NCBI RefSeq assembly: GCF_002105755.1
Contig: NZ_CP020821.1
Coordinates: forward strand, 3,906,001 to 3,970,000
DNA length: 64,000 nt
Source of the DNA: Mycobacterium colombiense CECT 3035
Lineage (GTDB): Bacteria; Actinomycetota; Actinomycetes; Mycobacteriales; Mycobacteriaceae
Direction of reading: 5' to 3'
Shown: positions 35,585-44,953 of the stretch, piece after piece
Layout: each line of letters begins with the position of its first letter
How positions within the stretch are numbered: the first letter of the stretch is position 1
Position numbers and translations under genes: made by a program
Notes under the pieces: model-generated
Databases searched by the model: none
What the model saw: the letters and a program-made list of their open reading frames with translations, nothing else
Told to the model about the DNA's origin: nothing

Positions 35585-36766
35585 TCACACTCGAGCGTCG
35601 ACGACCCGCACCGTCGCGGGCTGGTCGGCCTTGTCACGGGAGCCGCGGTCGCCTCCCGCCCCGTGCCCCACGGGCATTCCGCCCATCGGGACACCACCCA
35701 TCGTCGTGGTCTGCGGTCGCATGGCCTCGGCGCCTAATGCCCCGGCCGGCCGCAGCCCCACGGGCCTGCCACTGGTGGCGGGCTCGAAGGCGCTGACCGG
35801 ACGGGTGAAACTCGTTGCGGGCATGCCCGCGCCGCCGAGCGACGCGCCACCGCCGGCCCCGGCCTCCGCGGCGGAAAGCCCGGTGGTGGCCGACACCGCC
35901 GAGACGGCCGGGGTCGCCCCGCCCATGCCCATGGCGCCGGGATTGGCGAACATGCCCATCAGCGGCTGCATCATCTGCATGGGAGCCTGCATCATCTGCA
36001 TCGGGGCCTGCATTACCTGCGGGACCGCGCCCATCAGCTGCTGTGCGGGCTGCATCAGCGAGCTGGCCTGGTTCATGAAGTCCTGGCCACCCGAGGCCGC
36101 CTGACCCGTCCCCTGCATGCCCGTCTGCGCGCCCTGCATGGCCGCGCGCATGCCGTCGCCGGCCCCTTCGTCCGCCGCCGACTCGCCGATCGCCGCCGCC
36201 GCCTGCGCCGGGGCGGCCGGCGACGCACCCATGGTCGCGACCGGCGGAGGAATGGTCAGGCTCTGCGACAACGCCGTCAGGATCGTTCCGTAGCTGGCCC
36301 CGACCGCCGAGTTGTTCGGCCACATCGACCCGAAGTACTCGAGCTCCAGCGATGTGATGCGCGGGGTCAGCGCGCCGAGAACCAGCGGGTTGATGCCGTA
36401 GTCGGCGGCCGTCTCGGTGCGGTTCCCGATGCACTCGGGCGCGGGACGCATTGAGCCATAGGCCATCTGGTACGCCGAGACCGCGGTCGACACCACCGCC
36501 GGCTTGACGTCGACCCAGCCCGCCAGCCCGTGGAGTGACGCGTTGAGTGCCGTCGCGTTCGCCGCCGAGGCCAACGAACCCGAGCCAGTCCAGCTCGCCG
36601 ATGTCGCGACGGTGTTGATCGTTGACGCGATGCTGGAGCCGTGATGGGTGGCCGCCAGGGCGGTCCAGGCGGCCTGGTTCGCCAGGTGAGTGATGACGCC
36701 GGCCCCCGCCTTGAGCAGCATGTCGTTTTCCTCAGGCGTACGCGCAGCCCACCCCGGATCGGCCAT
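35585..36766 (-). CDS. PPE69: PPE-family protein PPE69
   Basis: 393 residues, like Mtb Rv3892c. The N-terminal PPE domain (about 1-180, starting MADPGWAARTPEEND) lacks a literal PPE triplet, as in the ancestral ESX-2 member. A WTGSGS turn and the EspG-binding tip follow; the C-terminal half is rich in Gly, Met, Gln, Ala and contains short Met/Gln repeats. Expected to pair with PE36 and be bound by EspG2 before export. It sits directly downstream of PE36 (31 bp gap), the usual PE-PPE order. Confidence 0.94.
   Translation of the reverse strand: MADPGWAARTPEENDMLLKAGAGVITHLANQAAWTALAATHHGSSIASTINTVATSASWTGSGSLASAANATALNASLHGLAGWVDVKPAVVSTAVSAYQMAYGSMRPAPECIGNRTETAADYGINPLVLGALTPRITSLELEYFGSMWPNNSAVGASYGTILTALSQSLTIPPPVATMGASPAAPAQAAAAIGESAADEGAGDGMRAAMQGAQTGMQGTGQAASGGQDFMNQASSLMQPAQQLMGAVPQVMQAPMQMMQAPMQMMQPLMGMFANPGAMGMGGATPAVSAVSATTGLSAAEAGAGGGASLGGAGMPATSFTRPVSAFEPATSGRPVGLRPAGALGAEAMRPQTTTMGGVPMGGMPVGHGAGGDRGSRDKADQPATVRVVDARV
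35966..36026 (-). repeat. 21-bp tandem repeat inside PPE69
   Basis: Two near-identical 21-bp units (35966-35986 and 35987-36007) and a partial third encode repeated QAPMQMM in the C-terminal domain of PPE69. The units differ by two bases. The repeat preserves the frame, so copy-number change would only lengthen or shorten the Met/Gln-rich stretch. Confidence 0.8.
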
Positions 36767-36797
36767 GCGTACTTCCCCCTCTTACCGTCGCTGGGCT

Positions 36798-37106
36798 CTA
36801 AGCCCCGATTGCCATCGTCAGGCTGCGCATCAGCTCCGTGACGACGTAGGTGCTCGACGCGATGCTCTGCGCGCCCGCGAACAGGCCGCGCTGCGCCGCG
36901 TGCTCGGACACTACGCCCAGGTAGCTGCCGCCGCACGCGTTGAGCGCCGCCGCGAACATGGCCGAGTCGGGATCGCCGCCCATCGGCAACACCCCCAGCA
37001 GGACGGGCGCGGCCGCCGAAGCCGCCGCCTCGGTCTCTGCGCTGATCGCCGTCTCGGCGCTCGACGACGCCAGAACCGCCTCTGTCTGCACAGACGTGAA
37101 TGCCAT
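36798..37106 (-). CDS. PE36: PE-family protein PE36
   Basis: 102 residues, a complete PE domain of two helices. The conserved MGGDPDSAMFAAALNACG segment matches Mtb Rv3893c, and the T7SS signal Y-x-x-x-D/E is present as Tyr87-Val-Val-Thr-Glu91. ATG at 37106 is chosen for its GGAGGG site; an upstream in-frame start lacks one. It is now the first gene of the block; in Mtb eccC2 lies immediately upstream. Confidence 0.92.
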   Translation of the reverse strand: MAFTSVQTEAVLASSSAETAISAETEAAASAAAPVLLGVLPMGGDPDSAMFAAALNACGGSYLGVVSEHAAQRGLFAGAQSIASSTYVVTELMRSLTMAIGA

Positions 37107-37355
37107 GATTTCCCTCCGAACGCTCAACCCAAATCGACGTGCTTGGGGCCTTAGTGTAGTGCGGTTTCGCTGATCTTGTATTCACTCCGTTTGACGGGGC
37201 ACAGGGCCCGGAATTCGGTTAAGTAACTCGGCTTCCAAGTGCGAAAGATCTGGATTCCCAGAAGGTGTCGTTGATAAACCTCATTCGCCACTCATGACCC
37301 GGCAGTCACAAATGCACCTGGGTCCTCCGATGGGCGACGGATCACGCTCGTTTAT

Positions 37356-37754
37356 CTAGTCCCGATCGTGATGGCACACGGCTTCGAGTTTGATGCCGAA
37401 AGGGTCGTACCAAAAGGTGGCGTAATAATGACCGGCATATTGCGGGAAATGGCGCGGCGGGTGGATGACGGTGCCGCCGAGCCGGACCACGTGATCGTGC
37501 ACCGCATGCACCGACGACCGGCGCCGCACAATGAATGCCAGGTGTTGCAGCCCGGCTTGCCCCGACGAGTACTGATGCGGCTCGACCGCCGGATAGAAGA
37601 ACAGGAAAGTGCCGGGCTTGTTTTCGGCGGGGCGGTAGGAAAATTCGTCGTCGGCATGAAAGAACGGCTCAAAACCGACAAGGGGCATCAACGCGTCGTA
37701 ATACCGTTTTGCGGCTGACAAATCGGGCACGTTGATGCCGAGGTGGCCGAGCAT
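37356..37754 (-). CDS. VOC/glyoxalase superfamily protein
   Basis: 132 residues, one vicinal-oxygen-chelate domain of two beta-alpha-beta-beta-beta units. Likely metal ligands are His4 (MLGHLGINV), a His in QHLAFIV and the Glu near the end (GIKLEAV). Members include glyoxalase I, dioxygenases and resistance proteins; this one cannot be assigned a substrate. It lies just beyond the point where eccC2/eccB2 would be expected, so it marks the rearrangement border. Confidence 0.85.
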   Translation of the reverse strand: MLGHLGINVPDLSAAKRYYDALMPLVGFEPFFHADDEFSYRPAENKPGTFLFFYPAVEPHQYSSGQAGLQHLAFIVRRRSSVHAVHDHVVRLGGTVIHPPRHFPQYAGHYYATFWYDPFGIKLEAVCHHDRD

Positions 37755-37809
37755 GACTCATTGTCCGATGCGGGCGCGTGGTGGGCACGGAGGGGGCCGG
37801 CGACGGCCG

Positions 37810-39138
37810 CTATGCCGGACCACGCCCATCGCCGGCCAGCCGCAGCAGCAGCCGGGTGCCGCCGAGCGGACTGGTCTGCAAAGCCGCTGTGCCGCCGTGT
37901 AATTCGGCCTGCTGGGCGACAAGCGCCAGGCCCAGCCCCGAGCCCGACCGCGAGGCCGTCGAACCGCGGGTGAAGCGTTCGAAGACCGTGGCGCGTTCGG
38001 ACTCCGGGACCCCGGCGCCGTCGTCGTCGATCGCTATCTCCACGCCCTCACCGGAGCTGCCGACGGTCAGCAGGATCTTGCCGGCGTTGCCGTGCTTGAC
38101 GGCGTTGGCGATGGCGTTGTCGATGACCAGCCGCAGCCCGGTGGGCAGCCCGACCATCAGCACCGTGGGCGAAGGCACCAGCGACACCTCCACGTCGGGG
38201 TAGATGCGGAGCGCGTCGTGCGCGGCACGGTCCAGCAGCTCGGTGATGTCGAACGGGACAAAGTCGTCGACCGTGGTCAGTTCGCCCTGGGCGAGCCGCT
38301 CCAGCGCCGTGAGCGTGGCCTCGATGCGGCTCTGGGTGCGGATGACGTCGCCGATCACCTCGTGGCGCTGCTCGGGAGGGAGGTCGAGCGTGGACAGCAC
38401 CTCCAGGTTGGTGCGCATCGCGGTCAGCGGCGTGCGCAGCTCGTGGGAGGCGACCGCGGCGAAGTCGCGAGCCGAATCCAGCGCGGCCTTGGTGCGCTGC
38501 TGCTCCTTGCCGATGCGCGCGAGCATGCCCTCGACCGCTTCGGCGATCTCCACGGCCTCACGCACACCGCGGACCTGGACCTCGTCGGGACTGGACTGCG
38601 CGTTGATCGCGCGGGCCTGCTGCGCAAGCAGGAGGAACGGATTGACCATGATCAGCGAGATCACCCAGCCCACCACGACGGTGCCACCGATCACGCTGGC
38701 GCAGATCAGCAACACCCGCAGGTGCAATTCGTTGATCCGATGCTGAGCCTCGGCCCGCGGTGCGGCCAGCGCTATCGAGGCGGGGCCGGCGGTGAAGGTA
38801 CGGACGCGATACTGCACCCCGTTGATGGTGGTGTTCGCATAGCCGTCGGGAAGCTGAGGCAACACGATGCTGCTGGGCACCGACACGGTCACCCCGGCGA
38901 TGCGCGCGGTGCGCACCAGGTTGCCGTCCGGGGCGGGCCGGTCCGGACTGGTGTGCTCCGCGTTGTTGAGCAGGCTGCTGATGTCGCCCAGGCTGCTGAC
39001 GGAGTCGAGCCGCCGATCGAGCTGGTTGTACTGATCGTTGGTGACGCCCACCCACACCCAGGTGCCGAGGAGGACGACCAGGGTCATCACGGATATGGCG
39101 GCGACGATGACGATGGTGCGCAGCGACAGCACCCGCAT
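37810..39138 (-). CDS. PrrB-like sensor histidine kinase, no adjacent response regulator
   Basis: About 442 residues, similar along its length to Mtb PrrB. Two membrane helices enclose an extracellular sensor domain of about 120 residues, then HAMP, a HisKA domain with the phosphorylated His in ASHELRTPLTAMRTNLEVL and an HATPase domain (N box IDNAIANAVKHG, G boxes DDDGAGVPE and GSGLGLAL). The response regulator gene that accompanies prrB is missing; the upstream neighbour is a divergent TetR gene. The start is uncertain: ATG at 39138 has no ribosome site; a TTG at 39204 gives 22 more residues. Confidence 0.9.
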   Translation of the reverse strand: MRVLSLRTIVIVAAISVMTLVVLLGTWVWVGVTNDQYNQLDRRLDSVSSLGDISSLLNNAEHTSPDRPAPDGNLVRTARIAGVTVSVPSSIVLPQLPDGYANTTINGVQYRVRTFTAGPASIALAAPRAEAQHRINELHLRVLLICASVIGGTVVVGWVISLIMVNPFLLLAQQARAINAQSSPDEVQVRGVREAVEIAEAVEGMLARIGKEQQRTKAALDSARDFAAVASHELRTPLTAMRTNLEVLSTLDLPPEQRHEVIGDVIRTQSRIEATLTALERLAQGELTTVDDFVPFDITELLDRAAHDALRIYPDVEVSLVPSPTVLMVGLPTGLRLVIDNAIANAVKHGNAGKILLTVGSSGEGVEIAIDDDGAGVPESERATVFERFTRGSTASRSGSGLGLALVAQQAELHGGTAALQTSPLGGTRLLLRLAGDGRGPA

Positions 39139-39341
39139 CGGCAGCTGTACACGCGGTCGGACGCGAATGTCAGGCTCCTTCAGACGATCGCCGGTCCTTA
39201 TCAACCAACCTGAGTACCAGCCTCACAGCAGTACCGGTCCGGCGCTCTCAAGCGCAGTGGCGTTTCGCAAGAATTTAACGCTAGCCGCCGAACCCTCTCC
39301 CCGCTCACGTGCCAAAACCGGGCCGATTTTGTCCTGACCTG

Positions 39342-39363
39342 GGTGAGTGAGTACTCTCTCACC
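39342..39363. promoter_or_regulatory. Palindromic operator directly before the TetR gene
   Basis: A 22-bp near-perfect palindrome (arms GGTGAGTGAGT and ACTCTCTCACC; 20 of 22 positions symmetrical) ends exactly at the base before the ATG at 39364. Such dyads at the start of a tetR gene usually bind its own product, so autoregulation of the TetR/acyl-CoA dehydrogenase operon, with a leaderless or near-leaderless mRNA, is predicted. Confidence 0.7.
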
Positions 39364-40014
39364 ATGCTCACCGAGCCAGGCCGGGGACGTGACCGGCTGC
39401 TCTCCGCGGCCCTGCGGCTCTTCGCCGCCAAGGGCTACGCGGCGACGTCGGTGGCCGACATCCAACGGGAGTCCGGGCTGGCGCCCGGCTCGGGCGCGCT
39501 CTACAAGCACTTCGGCTCCAAGCGCGAGTTGCTCGAGGCGGCGGTCGCGCACCGGATCGACAGCATCGTGGCCGCGCGCGAGGAATACGACGCGGGGCAA
39601 CCGGGCAGCGTCGAGCGGGCGGTGCGCATCGCCGGCGAGCTGATCTGGAGCAACCTCAAACAGAGCGAGGACCTGCTCAAGGTGATGCTGCGCGAGCCCG
39701 ACGAGCTCGGCGATCTCGACGAGAAGACGTGGCAGGTGATCACCGACAACGCCTACCAACGCTTCGCCGACGAGCTGGCCGCGTCGAATCGCTCCGGCCG
39801 CACCAGCATTCCCGATCCCGAGGCGGCAGCGGCCGTCGCGATCGGGTCGCTGTCCTACGCGGCGACGCTGCAGGCGCTGACCGGTCGCCTGCCCGGCAAC
39901 ACCGATGAAGAACGGTACTTCGAGGCATGGGTCAACCAGACCGTCAGCCTCCTCGACCAATACACAAATCACCGAAACCCGGTGACCAACAATGATTCAG
40001 GAGCAGAGCTGTGA
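39364..40014 (+). CDS. TetR-family regulator
   Basis: 216 residues. The N-terminal helix-turn-helix (about residues 8-55) has [28 protein letters not shown] and the usual [12 protein letters not shown]; the C-terminal domain is an unassigned TetR ligand pocket. ATG at 39364 is preferred to the GTG at 39343, because the latter lies within the operator palindrome and its seven extra residues are unlike the family. It overlaps the acyl-CoA dehydrogenase gene by 4 bp (GTGA), so it probably controls this enzyme in response to an acyl-CoA or lipid ligand. Confidence 0.9.
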   Translation: MLTEPGRGRDRLLSAALRLFAAKGYAATSVADIQRESGLAPGSGALYKHFGSKRELLEAAVAHRIDSIVAAREEYDAGQPGSVERAVRIAGELIWSNLKQSEDLLKVMLREPDELGDLDEKTWQVITDNAYQRFADELAASNRSGRTSIPDPEAAAAVAIGSLSYAATLQALTGRLPGNTDEERYFEAWVNQTVSLLDQYTNHRNPVTNNDSGAEL

Positions 40015-41222
40015 CGTTTTCACTGCAACTGTCCGACGACGTGATCGAAATTCGCGACTGGGTGCACCAGTTCGCGGCCGACGTCGTCCGCCCCGCGGCC
40101 GCGGAATGGGACGAACGCGAAGAAACACCGTGGCCGGTGATCCAGGAGGCCGCGAAAGTGGGGCTCTACTCGCCGGACCTGTTCGCGCAGCAGGCCGCCG
40201 AGCCCACCGGGCTGGGCATGCTGACGGTGTTCGAGGAATTGTTCTGGGGTGACGCGGGTATCGCGCTGTCCATCATGGGCACCGGGTTGGCCGCGGCCGC
40301 GCTGGCCGGCAACGGCACCCCCGAGCAGTTGGGGCGCTGGCTGCCCGAAATGTTCGGCACCGCCGACGAACCCAAGCTCGGTGCGTTCTGCTCGTCCGAA
40401 CCCGACGCGGGCTCCGACGTCGGCGCCATCCGCACCCGGGCCCGCTACGACGAGGCGACCAACGAATGGGTGCTCAACGGCACCAAGACCTGGGCCACCA
40501 ACGGTGGTATCGCCAACGTGCACATCGTGGTGGCATCGGTCTACCCCGAACTCGGCACCCGCGGCCAGGCGACCTTCGTCATCCCGGCCGGGGTCAAGGG
40601 CCTGGCGCAGGGCCAGAAATTCAAGAAGCACGGAATCCGCGCGTCGCACACCGCCGAGGTGGTGCTCGACGACGTCCGCCTGCCCGAGGACCACATCCTC
40701 GGTGGCCGGGAGAAGTTCGAAGCGCGGATCGCCCGCGTCAAATCCGGTGCCTCCGCGCGCGGCCAGGCCGCCATGAAGACCTTCGAGCGCACCCGGCCGA
40801 CGGTCGGCGCCATGGCGGTCGGCGTGGCCCGGGCCGCCTACGAGTACGCCCTCGACTATGCCTGCCAGCGTGAGCAATTCGGCCGCAAGATCGGTGAGTT
40901 CCAGGCGGTGGCGTTCAAGCTCGCCGACATGAAATGCCGGATCGACGCGGCCCGCCTGCTGGTGTGGCGAGCCGGATGGATGGCGCGCAACAACCAATCC
41001 TTCGACGCGGCCGAGGGATCGATGGCCAAGTTGGTGGCCAGCGAAACCGCGGTCTACGTGACCGACGAGGCGATACAGATCTTGGGCGGCAACGGCTACA
41101 CCCGCGACTACCCGGTCGAGCGGATGCACCGCGACGCGAAGATCTTCACCATCTTCGAGGGCACCAGCGAGATTCAGCGCCTGGTGGTCTCGCGTGCGCT
41201 GACGGGCTTGCCCATCCGTTAG
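40011..41222 (+). CDS. Acyl-CoA dehydrogenase
   Basis: 403 residues, FAD-dependent alpha,beta-oxidation of an acyl-CoA. Features: N-terminal helical domain, the middle beta-domain with [19 protein letters not shown] and [12 protein letters not shown], and the C-terminal helical domain with [16 protein letters not shown] and the highly conserved [19 protein letters not shown] and [10 protein letters not shown] catalytic Glu candidate lies in the latter. Coupled by overlap to the TetR gene. Chain-length preference cannot be told; mycobacteria have many FadE paralogues. Confidence 0.93.
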   Translation: MTFSLQLSDDVIEIRDWVHQFAADVVRPAAAEWDEREETPWPVIQEAAKVGLYSPDLFAQQAAEPTGLGMLTVFEELFWGDAGIALSIMGTGLAAAALAGNGTPEQLGRWLPEMFGTADEPKLGAFCSSEPDAGSDVGAIRTRARYDEATNEWVLNGTKTWATNGGIANVHIVVASVYPELGTRGQATFVIPAGVKGLAQGQKFKKHGIRASHTAEVVLDDVRLPEDHILGGREKFEARIARVKSGASARGQAAMKTFERTRPTVGAMAVGVARAAYEYALDYACQREQFGRKIGEFQAVAFKLADMKCRIDAARLLVWRAGWMARNNQSFDAAEGSMAKLVASETAVYVTDEAIQILGGNGYTRDYPVERMHRDAKIFTIFEGTSEIQRLVVSRALTGLPIR

Positions 41223-41282
41223 CGGGGCACAATTCGGTTGCGTCTGATAGCTTCTGCGGCACACCAACCGTAAGGGGATGAC

Positions 41283-41702
41283 GTGCGGCGTGCGGTCATC
41301 ACGGCACTCGGAGTCGCCATCGTCGGCGGCTGGGCGGGGGCGCCCCGGGCGATCGCGGACAACCCGGCCTGCACGGCGTCGACGTGCGCCTTCCTGTCAC
41401 CGTCGCGCAACATCAGTTGCGAGGTCGACTACCGGCGGGATGCCGGCATTCCCGACGAGGCGTACTGCCAGACCAACGAGCCGCCCGCATCCGTGCGCCT
41501 GTCTACCACCGGCGCGGTCACGAACTGCACGGGCGTTTCGTGTCTGGGCAACGCGGGAATCGGCACGCCGGTGCTGGCCTATGGCCAGACCGCCGCGGTG
41601 GGCCCGTTCAGCTGTGCGTCGCAGGCCGACGGCGTCACCTGCACGGTGCCCTCGGGCCATGGGTTCACGATCTCCAACGCGGGGATCACACCCCTCGGGT
41701 GA
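41283..41702 (+). CDS. Small secreted Cys-rich protein
   Basis: 139 residues with a Sec signal peptide (about residues 1-25, VAIVGGWAGAPRAIA). The mature part has eight cysteines, likely four disulfides, and the motif FLSPSRNISCEVDY with GPFSCASQADGVTCTV near the end, a pattern of small mycobacterial exported proteins (DUF6636-like, by resemblance only). GTG start at 41283 has AGGGGA five bases upstream. Function unknown; probably cell-wall or extracellular. Confidence 0.78.
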   Translation: MRRAVITALGVAIVGGWAGAPRAIADNPACTASTCAFLSPSRNISCEVDYRRDAGIPDEAYCQTNEPPASVRLSTTGAVTNCTGVSCLGNAGIGTPVLAYGQTAAVGPFSCASQADGVTCTVPSGHGFTISNAGITPLG

Positions 41703-41732
41703 TCCCCAGCGCGGGCACGACATGATGGCCGG

Positions 41733-42950
41733 ATGACCACCGAGATCCGGGTTCTCGACACCGAGGACGACCTCGTCGCCGCGGCGAGATTGTTTCGCAC
41801 CGCGATGGTGGGCCTGCCGCCCATCTCGAACCTGCCGCCCGGCCAGATCACCAAGCTGCTCGACCCCGGCCGCACCATCGGGGCGTTCATCGGCGGGGAA
41901 CTCGCCGGCACCGCCGACGCCGTGACGAGCACCCTGACGCTGCCCGGCGGGGCCACCGTGCGCCACGCCGCCGTGACTCACATCGGGGTGTTGCCCTCCT
42001 ACACCCGAAGGGGCGTCGCCACCGAGCTGATCCGGCACCAGCTGCACGACATCGCCGGGCGCGGTGAGGTGGTCGCGTCGTTGCGGGCGTCGGAGGCCAC
42101 CATCTATGAGCGATACGGCTACGGGGTGGCGAGTTGCTTTAAGAGCGTGGAGGTTACGTGTGCGCGGGCGGCGTTTCGACCCGGGGTCGGCTCCGGTGGC
42201 CCGGTGCGGCTGCTCGACGCCGCCGAGGTCTGGGAGACCCTGCCGCGCGTCTATGACGCCCATCGTCCGTCCCGACCCGGCACCGTCGACCGCCCGAGGA
42301 CGTGGTGGGAGAGCGCACGCCGTCGCGCCGAATCCTCGCCGGGCGCTTGGTATGTCGCCGTCCACGGCGAGCCGGGCGCCGAGTCGGGGTTCGTCCGCTA
42401 CCGGCCGGTCGACACCGAGAATTGGTTCGTCAGCGACCAGCGCACCGTCGTCGTGGAGGATTTCTTCGCGCCCACCGCCGACGCCTATCTCGGCCTGCTG
42501 CGATTTCTACTCGGCCTGGATCTCGTTCACCGAGTGATGTTTTGGATGTTCCCGATCGACGACACGATGCCCCTGCTGTTCGTTGACCGCCGGGCGGCGA
42601 AGGTCACCGCCGTGCACGACGAAACGTGGCTGCGGGTGATCGATGCGCGGCGCGCGCTGGCGGCGCGCTCCTATGTCGGCGGAGGGGCCGTCACGATCGC
42701 GGTGAATGATCCACTGCTGCCCAGCAATTCAGCGAACTTCACGATCACCGGCGACGGCGCCGAACCGACGACCCGCCGCGCCGATCTTCGCGTCGGCATC
42801 GAGGGACTGGGTGCCGCGCTGCTCGGCGGCACACGCTGGCGCAGCCTCGCCGCCGCCGGGCTGGCCCGGGCCGACGATCCGGTCGCGCTCGAGGTGGCCG
42901 ACCAACTGTTCGCGGTGCCCGAAGCGCCGTATGCCGGGACGTTCTTCTGA
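41733..42950 (+). CDS. Eis-family GNAT N-acetyltransferase
   Basis: 405 residues with the Eis architecture: an N-terminal GNAT domain containing the acetyl-CoA loop (VLPSYTRRGVATELI) and YERYGYG with a candidate catalytic Tyr, a second degenerate GNAT domain, and a C-terminal sterol-carrier-like domain ending in Phe405. In Eis the terminal carboxylate of a Phe acts with the Tyr in catalysis, and the same ending is seen here. Eis proteins acetylate amines of aminoglycosides, lysines and other molecules. This may be eis itself or a paralogue; the neighbourhood differs from that of Mtb eis. Confidence 0.9.
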   Translation: MTTEIRVLDTEDDLVAAARLFRTAMVGLPPISNLPPGQITKLLDPGRTIGAFIGGELAGTADAVTSTLTLPGGATVRHAAVTHIGVLPSYTRRGVATELIRHQLHDIAGRGEVVASLRASEATIYERYGYGVASCFKSVEVTCARAAFRPGVGSGGPVRLLDAAEVWETLPRVYDAHRPSRPGTVDRPRTWWESARRRAESSPGAWYVAVHGEPGAESGFVRYRPVDTENWFVSDQRTVVVEDFFAPTADAYLGLLRFLLGLDLVHRVMFWMFPIDDTMPLLFVDRRAAKVTAVHDETWLRVIDARRALAARSYVGGGAVTIAVNDPLLPSNSANFTITGDGAEPTTRRADLRVGIEGLGAALLGGTRWRSLAAAGLARADDPVALEVADQLFAVPEAPYAGTFF

Positions 42951-42955
42951 CCGGG

Positions 42956-43939
42956 TCAGCGGTTCGGCTCCGCCCGCTGCATCGCCAGACGCACGCCGGC
43001 GGCCACCAAATCGGGCTGGTGGATTTGGATGAAGTGGTCGCTGCCGGTCGCGATCAAATGCGGTGTCTGCGGCCGCAGCGCGATCAGATCCGCCGAGGCC
43101 TCCCGCCACACCTGCTCCAGCTTGGCGCCCTGCTCGGGTGAGACGCTGCCGGGAATCGCGAACGGTTCGGTCCTGGTCAACACGACGGTGGGAACGGGCG
43201 GGAAGGCCGGGGCGGCACCGACCTGGGCGACGCTCTTCTCGATGTCGATCTCCTCGAACGAGGGCGAGTTCGCGAACTGGGGCAGCGGCTGGTCCAACGC
43301 CTGGCGATAGGTCGGCCAGTCCGGCCCCAGCAGGCCAGGTATTTCGACCGGGAACGCGTCGACGAAGGCCAGGGCCCGCACCTGGTCGGGGTAGGTCTGG
43401 GCGTACAGCCGGATGAACAGGCCCCCCAGCGAGTGCCCGACCAACACGTACGGCCCCGGAAGGTGGGCGGCGGCGAGTAGCGCGTGCAGATCCTGGACGA
43501 CGTCCTGGGCGGTGCGGGGCATCGCGACCGGCGAACTGCGGTCGGTGATGCTGGGCGGATCGGGGTAGCGCAGGGTGCCGGGCCGGTCGTAGGCGCACAC
43601 GCGGTGGTCGGTGGCCAGGGCGGGCAGCACCGCCGGGCCCGTCGCCGGCGCGGCGGCATCGGAGTGACTCCACGGATCCGACGAGTTGTGATAGCCGGAC
43701 TCCAAAATGACCGTGGGCCTGCCCTTTCCGTGGCATTCGAGGTACAGGTGCCGGCCGTTGCCGATCTCGATCGGGCCCGCGAAAACACCGCCCGACGACG
43801 GCGCACCGCGGTTGTGGGCCGGCCCGCCGCATCCGACGAGCGCAACCAGCAGCACCGCGGTGAGCAGGCAGCGACGAACGCCCTGGCCCGTGCGCGACGG
43901 TTGCGCCGCGATTTTCCGGATCTCCCGCACTGCACGCAT
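42956..43939 (-). CDS. Alpha/beta-hydrolase lipoprotein
   Basis: 327 residues. A hydrophobic N-terminal segment ends in a lipobox-like ALVGC (Cys37), so the enzyme may be lipid-anchored outside the membrane. The hydrolase fold has the oxyanion strand TVILESGYHNSS, the nucleophile elbow GHSLGG and a late catalytic His in GSDHFIQ. Substrate unknown. The long basic N-region before the lipobox makes the start uncertain; ATG at 43939 is used, the longest frame reaches 44011. Converges on the Eis-type gene (5 bp gap). Confidence 0.85.
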   Translation of the reverse strand: MRAVREIRKIAAQPSRTGQGVRRCLLTAVLLVALVGCGGPAHNRGAPSSGGVFAGPIEIGNGRHLYLECHGKGRPTVILESGYHNSSDPWSHSDAAAPATGPAVLPALATDHRVCAYDRPGTLRYPDPPSITDRSSPVAMPRTAQDVVQDLHALLAAAHLPGPYVLVGHSLGGLFIRLYAQTYPDQVRALAFVDAFPVEIPGLLGPDWPTYRQALDQPLPQFANSPSFEEIDIEKSVAQVGAAPAFPPVPTVVLTRTEPFAIPGSVSPEQGAKLEQVWREASADLIALRPQTPHLIATGSDHFIQIHQPDLVAAGVRLAMQRAEPNR

Positions 43940-44176
43940 CGCGTTATTGTGCGGGTAAGTCGCCCCACGGGAAAGATTGTCGGCGAAGATGGCGCGATAC
44001 AACTCGTGCACCGGGCGCGGCGCAGTCCGTTGCTGGGCCCCGGCGTCGTCGGGGCGCCCGACACCTGGCGCCGCTATCGTGGGTCATCGAAAGCAATTGC
44101 GGCCCTTGCCCCGTCGTGCTCGGCCATGCTGATCATCCATTGGCAGTTGCTCACCGCCGCTTGCGTGTCGGTGGGA

Positions 44177-44953
44177 CTACCCGCGCCGGCGGGCGATCCG
44201 GGTCTCGACGGCGCCCAAGGCCCCGTCGGTGAGCTTGCCCAGTCCGGCGAGCAGCACGATGGCCAATAGCATCACGTCGGTGCGACCGGAGTTCTGGCTA
44301 TCGATCAGGAGGAATCCGAGTCCCTTCGAGGACGCGATCAGCTCGGCGGCGACCACGAACAGCCACGCGTTCGCCAGGCCCAGCCGCAGCCCGTTCACCA
44401 GCTCGGGTGCCGCGGCCGGCAGCATCACCGTCGTCAACAGCGAGGCACCGTGCCGCCCGTACGCCCGCCCGACTTCCAGCAGGTCGGGGTCGACATGGGA
44501 CAGCGCCGACGCCGTCGTCGTATACACCGGAAAGAACGCCCCGATGGCCACCATCAGGATCTTCGGCGTCTCGTCGATGCCAAACCATAAGAGCAGCAAC
44601 GGCACCCACGCCAAGGACGGCACCGTGCGAAACGCCGCCAGGGTCGGAGCCAACAGCCTGCGCGCGGTGACCGACAATCCGACGAGCGAACCCAGCGCCA
44701 GCGCCGCCGCCGCACCGGCCAAATAACCAACCGCAACGCGCGAACCACTCGCCTCCAGGTGAGTCCACAGTTCGCCGTGCCCCAGCAGCCCGCCCAGCGC
44801 GGACGCCACGTCGCCGGGAGGCGGCAGCTGGCTTGGAGCGAAAAACCCGGTGACTGTCGTGGCGAGCTGCCAGGCCACCAGCAGCAGCACCGGGACGATC
44901 AGCCCGACCAGCCCGAGCGGTGGCCTTCCCAGACGCCCGGGCAGCGACGTCAG
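44177..44953 (-). CDS. ABC transporter permease, SsuC/TauC type
   Basis: About 258 residues with six membrane helices and the permease EAA-like loop (VGRAYGRHGASLLTTVMLPAAAPELVNGL). The BPD-transport permease is of the sulfonate/taurine/nitrate class. No ATG, GTG or TTG is available near the expected start; a CTG that overlaps the upstream stop (CTGA, bases 44953-44950) fits length and coupling. The only longer start (GTG at 45202) would add 83 residues of non-coding character within the upstream gene. Last gene of an ATPase-binding protein-permease operon. Confidence 0.82.
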   Translation of the reverse strand: MTSLPGRLGRPPLGLVGLIVPVLLLVAWQLATTVTGFFAPSQLPPPGDVASALGGLLGHGELWTHLEASGSRVAVGYLAGAAAALALGSLVGLSVTARRLLAPTLAAFRTVPSLAWVPLLLLWFGIDETPKILMVAIGAFFPVYTTTASALSHVDPDLLEVGRAYGRHGASLLTTVMLPAAAPELVNGLRLGLANAWLFVVAAELIASSKGLGFLLIDSQNSGRTDVMLLAIVLLAGLGKLTDGALGAVETRIARRRG

